Shown here in pieces: positions 6,615 through 11,752 of a DNA stretch of 11,752 nucleotides. The stretch lies in contig JAJZCS010000038.1 in the NCBI GenBank assembly GCA_021829055.1, positions 1 to 11,752 of the forward strand, written 5' to 3'. The position numbers were made by a program, and so were the translations under genes. The DNA comes from Pseudomonadota bacterium (GTDB lineage Bacteria > Pseudomonadota > Alphaproteobacteria > Acetobacterales > Acetobacteraceae). Within the stretch, counting starts at the first letter, position 1. The number at the start of each line of letters is the position of its first letter. The notes below the pieces were generated by a model, which searched no databases, was not told the DNA's origin, and saw only the letters and a program-made list of their open reading frames with translations.

Positions 6615-6773
6615 CGAATGCTATTGGGACGATGCGGTTACATACGTCAAGCGGGGCGTGGCAAATAGCTTTAAGCGAGTGAAGCGGAAAGCAGACGCAC
6701 ACCAACAGCCGGTCCTGCAATAGGAACAACGCACGCCACAGCCCACCGGCGAAAAGACCATTCAATGACTTGG

Positions 6774-6796
6774 AGCGCCCTTCCGGGCGCTTTTTT
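6774..6796 (+). terminator. Intrinsic terminator at end of the element
   Basis: AGCGCCC (6774-6780), loop TTCC, GGGCGCT (6785-6791), then TTTTTT. It closes rightward transcription of the element about 160 bp after the last ORF and directly abuts the right arm-type repeats. Confidence 0.88.
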
Positions 6797-6817
6797 GTAG
6801 GTACAGCTGTGGGTACG
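6796..6817 (+). repeat. Right integrase arm-type sites (two copies)
   Basis: TGTAGGTACA (6796-6805) and TGTGGGTACG (6808-6817), 12 bp apart, match the left-end motif at 193-224 in sequence, orientation and spacing. They lie about 50 bp inside the right att core. Confidence 0.6.
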
Positions 6818-6864
6818 GAACGCGGACGGTGGCGCGAGCCCAAACGTGGCAAGGCCTGGCGGGT

Positions 6865-6890
6865 AGGTTCGAGTCCTCTCCTGGGCACCA
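6865..6890 (+). repeat. attR core (26 bp)
   Basis: A perfect copy of tRNA-Leu positions 43-68, from the T arm to CCA, with no tRNA body upstream. It marks the right end of the satellite. Confidence 0.9.
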
Positions 6891-6918
6891 GCCACTCAGT
6901 CAATCTGGTTATTTTCAC

Positions 6919-6948
6919 TGAACCATCCCTGGTGAGCTTACCGGCCCC
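6919..6948 (+). repeat. 30-bp block, copy 1
   Basis: TGAACCATCCCTGGTGAGCT and the ten bases that follow recur at 9254-9283 with one mismatch. Each copy starts about 30 bp after a CCA end of a tRNA-Leu sequence. A 9-bp hairpin (GCCCCAACA-TCCC-TGTTGGGGC, 6944-6965) begins inside it. It is probably the original 3' flank of tRNA-Leu, present twice. Confidence 0.7.
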
Positions 6949-6969
6949 AACATCCCTGTTGGGGCGTTC

Positions 6970-7008
6970 GGCCGGACGCGAGCAGTGCTCGCGCTAAACG
7001 CTCCGGCC
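6970..7008 (+). repeat. Nested stem-loop
   Basis: GGCCGGA (6970-6976) pairs with TCCGGCC (7002-7008). Inside, CGCGAGC (6977-6983) pairs with GCTCGCG (6987-6993) around loop AGT, leaving CTAAACGC as a one-sided bulge. There is no T tract. It lies just before the third tRNA-end fragment. Function unknown. Confidence 0.55.
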
Positions 7009-7012
7009 TCAC

Positions 7013-7028
7013 CCTCTCCTGGGCACCA
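7013..7028 (+). repeat. Third tRNA-Leu 3'-end fragment (16 bp)
   Basis: CCTCTCCTGGGCACCA is identical to the last 16 bases of the tRNA-Leu. It looks like an att remnant of another, lost or decayed insertion at the same site. Confidence 0.6.
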
Positions 7029-7440
7029 CCAGACGATTTCAAGGAATTCCACAACGACCAGCACAATGCTCATAACCCTCACGGTTAGTGGGTTTTTGTT
7101 CTTTATCGTCCGCAGCCATGCCATTCACATCAACCGATTGTAGGGCCACGTTTGAAATCAATACGACGATACGCGCGCTGAACCAGTGGCGAATCAAAAT
7201 CACGTGTATGCCGATGCACTGGTGATTCAGAAACACACTGCAAATGTATTGAATAAATACCCCCGCATCATAAAAACGACTTCAGCTGGAATGGCTTGAG
7301 AATATCCGAGCTTGCCTAGCTACAGTATTAAACGTTTGGGATACCTGAAAAGATGCTGAGAGTTTGTCCACCCTCGTTTTAGGGTACCTTGGCATCTGAG
7401 ATCCAAATAGCGCCGGCGCTTCGACGAGCCCTATACCTTG
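7029..7440. other. Gene-free, AT-richer spacer before hipBA
   Basis: About 410 bp with no supported gene; open frames are short and unconvincing. A weak terminator-like hairpin with a bulge and a run of five Ts lies near 7072-7096. ACCAGTG (7182-7188) pairs with CACTGGT (7217-7223), and ACCCT-N6-AGGGT is at about 7371-7386. Base composition is visibly lower in GC than the satellite, suggesting separate origin. Confidence 0.5.
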
Positions 7441-7441
7441 C

Positions 7442-7466
7442 AGCGTATATTGCATAGATATACGCT
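7442..7466 (+). promoter_or_regulatory. hipBA operator O1
   Basis: A perfect palindrome AGCGTATAT-N7-ATATACGCT, 25 bp in all. It overlaps the -35 box TTGCAT (7450-7455). HipB is the expected ligand. Confidence 0.75.
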
Positions 7467-7478
7467 GTAGCGTATATT
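7450..7478 (+). promoter_or_regulatory. hipBA promoter
   Basis: -35 TTGCAT (7450-7455), a 17-bp spacer, then -10 TATATT (7473-7478). Both boxes lie inside the two operators, so bound HipB would exclude RNA polymerase. Confidence 0.65.
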
Positions 7479-7493
7479 ACGCATTTATACGCT
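7469..7493 (+). promoter_or_regulatory. hipBA operator O2
   Basis: A palindrome AGCGTATA-N9-TATACGCT, 25 bp in all, 27 bp downstream of O1 and covering the -10 box. It shares its outer arms with O1, so both should bind the same dimer. Confidence 0.75.
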
Positions 7494-7527
7494 ATACAGT
7501 ATGTATGAAAATGTGGAGCGCACCCCT

Positions 7528-7782
7528 ATGAACGAGCAGATTGCCCGCACACCGAAACAGATCGGCGCCGCAATGCGCCGCCGCCGCCGCGCGCTTGGCC
7601 TTAACCAAAAAAACCTGGGCGAAAAGACCCACCTGCGCCAAGCGACGATTTCCGGGCTCGAAGCTGGCGAGGCCGGTACCCAGCTCAGCACATTGTTTGG
7701 CGTACTCACGGCGCTGCATATGGAGCTGGTCGTTCGTCCGCGGACGAAAGCCTCAACGGACACGATCGAGGAGTTGTTCTAA
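7528..7782 (+). CDS. hipB: HipB antitoxin
   Basis: An 84-aa Xre-type repressor and antitoxin. Residues about 10-65 form the helix-turn-helix (IGAAMRRRRRALGLNQKNLG, then LRQATISGLEAGEAGTQLST). A C-terminal beta strand (HMELVVRPRTK) is the dimerising strand seen in HipB. An ATG at 7501 is in frame but has no ribosome-binding site; ATG 7528 has GGAG at 7515-7518. Length is close to E. coli HipB (88 aa). The stop overlaps the hipA start (TAATG). It should neutralise HipA and repress its own operon through O1 and O2. Confidence 0.92.
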   Translation: MNEQIARTPKQIGAAMRRRRRALGLNQKNLGEKTHLRQATISGLEAGEAGTQLSTLFGVLTALHMELVVRPRTKASTDTIEELF

Positions 7783-9101
7783 TGGCGCGACCGCGCACGC
7801 GTATCCCTCTCAATGTGTTTCTTAACGGGCGATTGGTCGGCCGCCTGAGACGGCAATCGAGCGGAGCGATCGATTTTGTATATGACCGCAGCTGGCTCGA
7901 CTGGGAACATACACTCCCAATATCACTTTCCCTTCCGCTTCGAGAGGACCGCTATATTGGTAATCCGGTGAGTGCGGTCTTTGACAACCTGCTTCCTGAT
8001 AACGATCAAATTCGCCGCCGTTTGGCTGAGCGCGTCAGAGCCGAAGGTGACGACGCTTACAGCCTGTTGACCGCCGTTGGCCGTGACTGTGTCGGCGCTC
8101 TCCAATTTCTACCCGAAGGCGAGGCACCCGGCCCAGTAGGTCGGATATCCGGGCGTCCTCTTAGTGACAAACAAATCGCCAACATCCTGAGCGATCTGAA
8201 GCGCACACCCCTGGGCGTGGATGAAAGCGACGAATTCCGTATCTCGCTGGCGGGTGCCCAGGAAAAGACTGCGCTGCTCTTATCGGAAGACAAATGGCAG
8301 CTGCCGCATGGCACCACGGCGACAACCCACATTCTGAAACCAGAAATCGGCATGCTCCAGAATGGGATTGATCTAACCAGAAGTATTGAAATCGAACATC
8401 TGTGCATGTCCCTGGCCGATAATTTCGGACTACCGACAGCAAAAACAAAAATGTTAACTTTCGATGGAAAACGCGCGTTAGTGATCGAACGATTTGACCG
8501 CCGATGGATAGCGGATGGCCGTCTCCTTCGTCTCCCACAGGAAGACTGTTGTCAGGCGCTCTCGATACCGCCGACCCGCAAGTATGAGCCGGATGGCGGC
8601 CCGGGTATTCGAGATGTTATAGATTTACTCAAAGCCAGTGACGAACCGGCAACCGATCAAAGATCGTTTCTTAAGACTCAGATCGTTTATTGGCTGATTG
8701 GCGCAACCGACGGTCATGCCAAGAATTTCAGCATCCATCTTTTACCCGGTGGAAGATTCCGGCTCACACCCCTTTACGATATCATGTCTGCACAGCCAAA
8801 CGTGGATGCGGGACAGATTCAGCACAATCGCATGAAGCTTGCGATGGCGGTGGGTGACAAGCGGCATTACACCATAAACTCGATAATGCCACGGCACTTC
8901 CTGCAGACGGCCGACCGCTGCGGCCTATCAACTGATTTTGCGCAGAGCATTCTGGATGAGATCCAATCAAATGCAGAGCGCGCCATTGACACCACTCTTG
9001 CGGAATTACCCCCTGACTTCCCGGAAAGTGTCAGCGCACCCATCATCACTGGAGTGCGTCGGCGCCTCCGCCTCATCACACAAGAAAATAATGCTGAATG
9101 A
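7782..9101 (+). CDS. hipA: HipA serine/threonine kinase toxin
   Basis: A 439-aa toxin, full length against E. coli HipA (440 aa) and similar throughout. In E. coli HipA phosphorylates glutamyl-tRNA synthetase, halting translation and promoting persistence. Key residues are present: S155 in ISLAGAQEKTALL (equivalent of autophosphorylated S150), K186 in TTHILKPE (ATP binding), the VIERFDRRW motif, catalytic D310 in GATDGHAKNFS and metal-binding D333 in YDIMSA. The start overlaps the hipB stop by one base. No inactivating change is seen, so it should be active. Its target here is inferred from the family. Confidence 0.95.
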   Translation: MARPRTRIPLNVFLNGRLVGRLRRQSSGAIDFVYDRSWLDWEHTLPISLSLPLREDRYIGNPVSAVFDNLLPDNDQIRRRLAERVRAEGDDAYSLLTAVGRDCVGALQFLPEGEAPGPVGRISGRPLSDKQIANILSDLKRTPLGVDESDEFRISLAGAQEKTALLLSEDKWQLPHGTTATTHILKPEIGMLQNGIDLTRSIEIEHLCMSLADNFGLPTAKTKMLTFDGKRALVIERFDRRWIADGRLLRLPQEDCCQALSIPPTRKYEPDGGPGIRDVIDLLKASDEPATDQRSFLKTQIVYWLIGATDGHAKNFSIHLLPGGRFRLTPLYDIMSAQPNVDAGQIQHNRMKLAMAVGDKRHYTINSIMPRHFLQTADRCGLSTDFAQSILDEIQSNAERAIDTTLAELPPDFPESVSAPIITGVRRRLRLITQENNAE

Positions 9102-9139
9102 TAAATCCCGTGACTGAAGACCGCATACGACCTGCCCCT

Positions 9140-9223
<84 letters not shown>

Positions 9224-9253
9224 GCTTCCTAAAGCTACATAATTTATTCATAT

Positions 9254-9283
9254 TGAACCATACCTGGTGAGCTTACCGGCCCC
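9254..9283 (+). repeat. 30-bp block, copy 2
   Basis: Matches 6919-6948 with one mismatch and lies 31 bp after the CCA of the tRNA pseudogene. As in copy 1, a stem starts in its last bases: GCCCCGCC (9279-9286) pairs with GGCGGGGC (9322-9329) over a 35-base loop holding GCGCA-N6-TGCGC. Confidence 0.7.
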
Positions 9284-9345
9284 GCCGACACGCTGCGCAT
9301 CCTGCTGCGCGTGCGGTCCAGGGCGGGGCGTGCGAGCGCCTTTAC

Positions 9346-9370
9346 AACTGTAGCATGTTATATTACAGTT
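9346..9370 (+). promoter_or_regulatory. higBA operator and promoter
   Basis: AACTGTA (9346-9352) and TACAGTT (9364-9370) form a 7-bp dyad with an 11-base spacer. The spacer and right arm hold an extended -10, TGT-TATATT (9356-9364); no good -35 was found at the right distance. HigA or the HigBA complex would bind here and repress. Confidence 0.6.
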
Positions 9371-9376
9371 TCGCAG

Positions 9377-9652
9377 GTGATCCGCAGCTTCCGGCACAAG
9401 GGATTGGCCGCCCTATACCAAGACGGTGACCCCAAGGGCATACGTCCTGATTTGGTGGAACGCTGCCGGGCGCGACTGACTGCTCTGCGAATGGCGCGCA
9501 CGCTTACAGAGCTACAGGTGCCAGGATTCAGGATGCACGCGCTCCACGGCAAACCGAAGCGTTATGCCATTGCCGTGAACGGCCCTTGGCGCATTACCTT
9601 CGAATGGCAGGAAGGCGCTGCTTGGCGCGTGGACTTGGAACAATATCATTGA
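9377..9652 (+). CDS. higB: HigB toxin (RelE/ParE superfamily)
   Basis: A 91-aa ribosome-dependent mRNA interferase of the HigB family. IRSFRHKGLAALYQDGDPKG opens the protein as is typical, followed by LVERCRARLTALRMAR, LQVPGFRMHALHGKPKRYAI, VNGPWRITFEW and the family's C-terminal RVDLEQYH. The open frame continues upstream to 9311, but that part runs through the promoter and operator, and homology begins at the GTG at 9377. The ribosome-binding site is poor, and the predicted transcription start would leave a leader of only about 5 bases. The toxin-first order is characteristic of higBA. Confidence 0.9.
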   Translation: MIRSFRHKGLAALYQDGDPKGIRPDLVERCRARLTALRMARTLTELQVPGFRMHALHGKPKRYAIAVNGPWRITFEWQEGAAWRVDLEQYH

Positions 9653-9662
9653 GGTGAAAGAC

Positions 9663-9992
9663 ATGAGTGGACGCGAATACGTTGTCAAAGCCGAGCCCAA
9701 GATGCGGCCCACGCATCCGGGCGCACTGCTGCGCGAGGATGCGTTGCCAGCGCTGGGCCTTTCCGTGAGCGAAGCCGCGCGGCTCCTGGGTGTGTCGCGG
9801 CAAACACTCCACCGCCTGCTCGCCGAAACTATCGGTGTATCGCCAGACATGGCGCTGCGCCTCGGTAAGCTTTGCGGCAACGGTCCCGGCCTGTGGCTCC
9901 GGATGCAGACCGAGTATGACTTGTGGCAAGCACGGGGGCGGCTGGCCACCGAACTCCGACACATCCCCACCCGACGGGCTGTGAATGAGTGA
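9663..9992 (+). CDS. higA: HigA antitoxin
   Basis: A 109-aa Xre-family antitoxin, 10 bp after higB. GAGG at 9651-9654 overlaps the higB stop and favours ATG 9663 over the in-frame GTG 9654. The HigA signature is clear: RPTHPGALLREDALPALGLS, then the helix-turn-helix SEAARLLGVSRQTLHRLLAE and VSPDMALRLGKL, ending with LWLRMQTEYDLWQAR. It should sequester HigB and repress the operon through the dyad at 9346-9370. Confidence 0.94.
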   Translation: MSGREYVVKAEPKMRPTHPGALLREDALPALGLSVSEAARLLGVSRQTLHRLLAETIGVSPDMALRLGKLCGNGPGLWLRMQTEYDLWQARGRLATELRHIPTRRAVNE

Positions 9993-10026
9993 ATAACACA
10001 GTGGTAGTTAACTTGTTTCTCCATAG

Positions 10027-10339
10027 ATGCGCTTAAACCGCATGCTCAATCCACCATAATCCCGGGAAAATCCTCAAGCACGACGTGCTGCCTGAACTGG
10101 GACTTACTGTAACGCAGGCAGCTGAGCAGCTTGGTATGTCGCGTGTGGCATTTTCGCGCGTGGTCAACGGCCGTGCTGCGGTCAGCGCGGACTTGGCCTT
10201 GCGTCTTGCCGACTGGCTGCCGCCCAGCGCCGAAAGCTGGCTGCGCATGCAGGCGGCCTACGACTTGTGGCATGCAAGCCGCAAGCGCAGACCGCGGATT
10301 AGAAAAGCCGCCGCGAACACCCATCTGAGTCACGTTTAG
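10027..10339 (+). pseudogene. Orphan higA-like antitoxin gene with frameshift
   Basis: A second HigA homologue. ATG 10027 opens MRLNRMLNPP, the usual HigA start, and then hits TAA at 10057-10059. One frame over, the protein continues as NPGKILKHDVLPELGLTVTQ with the full helix-turn-helix (MSRVAFSRVVNGRAAVSADL) and SWLRMQAAYDLWHASRKRR to the stop at 10339. The two parts join with about one extra base near 10055-10060. The second frame has no ATG; a GTG at 10085 could give an 84-aa protein lacking the first HigA segment. No matching toxin is present. Confidence 0.75.
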
Positions 10340-10439
10340 ATAGCGAAGAGATGCGAAATTCTGATATCAGTTCGCGAGCTCCACGCCTCGGCCCAACGCA
10401 GCGATGAAACAGCGTAAGTAACCATCACTGCGCAGCACA

Positions 10440-11711
10440 TCAAGCCACCCGCACCTGACCGTTCATCAGCAGCGGCAGCAACCAGTCGCGGAGTTGGGCG
10501 AGATAAGCGTTCTCAAGTTCACGATTTACGACCGCACTAACAAAGCTTTCTGTTGCCGCAACATATTTCTGAATCAGACCGTCGTCCCTCGGATAAGGGA
10601 TAGAATAATTTTCTAAACGGTTTTCCCAATTTATGTATGGCTGTTGAGTCCCTACCGAAAGTTTCGACGCCATCTCGATTGTTCGATCTTCGTTACACAC
10701 TTGATAAAGGTACGGAAGGTGGTCGCCAACCTTCGCGCGTAAGACAAGTGTTGTTGCTCTCGTGACGCCATCGAACGGTGCGACGCAGACGCGATGGAAG
10801 TAGACCCGCATGGCGCCGATCAAGATGTCGCCTTTCCGGTACCTGATCAAGCTCGTATTTGCCTCGGTAGAAGGCCGCACGAACCCGAAGCTCATTTTCC
10901 TCATTGGCAACGAATCTATTGGTGTATACGGCGTACCCTCAATCACACCAGATGCAGACACGCCATCGGAACGCGCTTCGAGTAACTCGTTTAGGTGCTT
11001 GACGTCCCACCCCGCCGGAATTTCGCGCTTGAGGGTGTCGTTCCAGACCATCGCGCCGCCGCTGGATTTATAGGGGCGGCCGTGGGCGTCGGGGAAATCG
11101 AACTGCACGAACCAGTAGTCGTAGATGGTTTTGGCCAGCGCCTCCAGCTCGGCGTTGATGCGGTTGTTGAGGTCAATCTTGGCGTCGAGGGCTTTCAAAA
11201 CCTCACCGATGCCTTTGGTATCTTCCAGCAGTGGAATCTGCAACTCTTTCAACGTCGGGATGCGCAGATTACTGACGGTTGAGCCGGTTTCGTCGCTAGC
11301 GCCGATTTGTTCCTGCACAAACTGCGACTGCATGGCGTAGAGCAGGTAATGCCGATCCACTTTCGCAGGATCGGGTTTGACCAGAACCAGTCGCTGTCCA
11401 AGGCAGCATTCGACGCCGTCCGGAATCATGCCCACTTCGCCCATTGGCGCTTCGCGTGTGACGATCAAGTCACCCGGTTCTGGAACGCTGCGGGAAATGC
11501 GCTGCAGAAAGGTCGCATGATCGGTGCAGGAAGCGTTATTGAGCGCAATCCTTCCGCGTTTGATGTTTTCGCTGCGAACGACGATCCAGCCTGATTCGGT
11601 CCAATTTGGCGTGGAGTGGTGGCAATCCGTAATCGCCGTGCACAGACGCTGCAATTGAACGACCTTTCCATAAAACGTGTGCTTCGAAATGGCATTTCCC
11701 CCATCACTCAT
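10440..11711 (-). CDS. hsdS: Type I restriction-modification specificity subunit
   Basis: A 423-aa HsdS, full length. It has two target-recognition domains (about residues 1-160 and 235-380), each followed by a conserved helical spacer. The central one, DAKIDLNNRINAELEALAKT to IYDYWFVQFDFP (about 176-207), is highly typical, and the protein ends with ENAYLAQLRDWLLPLLMNGQ. HsdS selects the DNA site for the methylase (HsdM2S) and the restriction complex. ATG at 11711 overlaps the preceding frame by ATGA, the usual hsdM-hsdS coupling. It converges on the higA remnant. Its target sequence cannot be read from the protein by eye. Confidence 0.95.
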   Translation of the reverse strand: MSDGGNAISKHTFYGKVVQLQRLCTAITDCHHSTPNWTESGWIVVRSENIKRGRIALNNASCTDHATFLQRISRSVPEPGDLIVTREAPMGEVGMIPDGVECCLGQRLVLVKPDPAKVDRHYLLYAMQSQFVQEQIGASDETGSTVSNLRIPTLKELQIPLLEDTKGIGEVLKALDAKIDLNNRINAELEALAKTIYDYWFVQFDFPDAHGRPYKSSGGAMVWNDTLKREIPAGWDVKHLNELLEARSDGVSASGVIEGTPYTPIDSLPMRKMSFGFVRPSTEANTSLIRYRKGDILIGAMRVYFHRVCVAPFDGVTRATTLVLRAKVGDHLPYLYQVCNEDRTIEMASKLSVGTQQPYINWENRLENYSIPYPRDDGLIQKYVAATESFVSAVVNRELENAYLAQLRDWLLPLLMNGQVRVA

Positions 11712-11752
11712 GCGCGCAGCCCAGCAAGGCGCATTTCCCGCAGCGTTCCAGA
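11708..11752 (-). CDS. hsdM: Probable HsdM C-terminus (partial)
   Basis: On the minus strand the window edge enters an open frame reading SGTLREMRLAGLRA and stopping at TGA 11710-11708, which overlaps the hsdS ATG by four bases. The position and overlap are as expected for hsdM, but 14 residues are too few to prove the family. Confidence 0.45.
   Translation of the reverse strand, partial: SGTLREMRLAGLRA

Larger units (their letters stand above)
43..6890 (+). mobile_element. Integrated phage satellite (PICI-like) carrying its own capsid gene
   Basis: The element is bounded by a perfect 26-bp direct repeat of the tRNA-Leu 3' end (43-68 and 6865-6890). It contains an integrase next to the left end, an AlpA regulator, HTH and replication-type proteins, a protease/capsid fusion and a Nu1-type small terminase, all on the plus strand. 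Portal, large terminase, connector, tail, lysis and DNA polymerase genes are absent, and at 6.8 kb it is far too small for an autonomous tailed phage. Int-AlpA-replication order is typical of phage-inducible islands and P4-like satellites. The satellite interpretation is inference; a decayed prophage is the alternative, but the reading frames are intact and gaps are short, which argues against random decay. Confidence 0.75.

Noticed and set aside
6577..6918. Minus-strand frames of 74-113 codons across the right end of the element
   Set aside because: They run through the terminator, arm repeats and attR core, lack ribosome-binding sites, and look like the spurious frames often annotated through tRNA ends.
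6965..7010. Integron attC-like site (GCGTT and AACGC arms around a hairpin)
   Set aside because: The core sites do not fit RYYYAAC/GTTRRRY, and no integron integrase or cassette array is seen.
7068..7096. Similarity to a tRNA-Met anticodon and T-arm stretch (GCTCATAACC and GTGGGTT)
   Set aside because: Only short scattered matches, with no acceptor stem or CCA. A weak terminator-like hairpin explains the dyad better.

Overview
The window is a tRNA-Leu integration hotspot in a GC-rich proteobacterium. Gammaproteobacteria, perhaps Xanthomonadales, is my guess from protein flavour and base composition; no marker gene confirms it. It opens 17 bases into a tRNA-Leu(CAG) gene whose 3' end is the left attachment site of a compact 6.8-kb element (43-6890). 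The same 26-bp tRNA end recurs at 6865-6890.

The element reads almost entirely rightward. It holds a tyrosine integrase, a small coupled gene of unknown function, an AlpA-type regulator, two winged-helix/HTH proteins (the second with three 20-bp iteron-like repeats inside its 3' end), a small Cys/His protein, a fused HK97-type prohead protease/major capsid protein, a repeat-bearing possible cos region, a Nu1-type small terminase, a strongly structured leader RNA candidate, a small last ORF and an intrinsic terminator. There is no portal, large terminase, connector, tail, lysis gene or recognisable repressor. I read it as a phage satellite of the PICI kind, reduced on the structural side to its own shell and its own DNA-recognition subunit, and needing a helper phage for the large terminase, portal and tails. 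Integrase arm-site-like repeats (TGTRGGTAC or TGTGGTACG) lie just inside both ends.

Right of the element is about 640 bp without genes. It carries a second, 16-bp remnant of the tRNA-Leu end, a 30-bp block that recurs at 9254-9283, and strong hairpins. A hipBA toxin-antitoxin operon follows (7528-9101), with two 25-bp operator palindromes laid over its promoter. Next comes a nearly full-length but damaged second tRNA-Leu copy (9140-9223).

The right end continues with a higBA toxin-antitoxin pair (9377-9992) with its own operator palindrome, a frameshifted orphan higA (10027-10339), and on the opposite strand the hsdS specificity gene of a type I restriction-modification system, coupled by ATGA to what is probably the end of hsdM. 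The whole is a defence and stability island built by repeated insertion at one tRNA-Leu gene.
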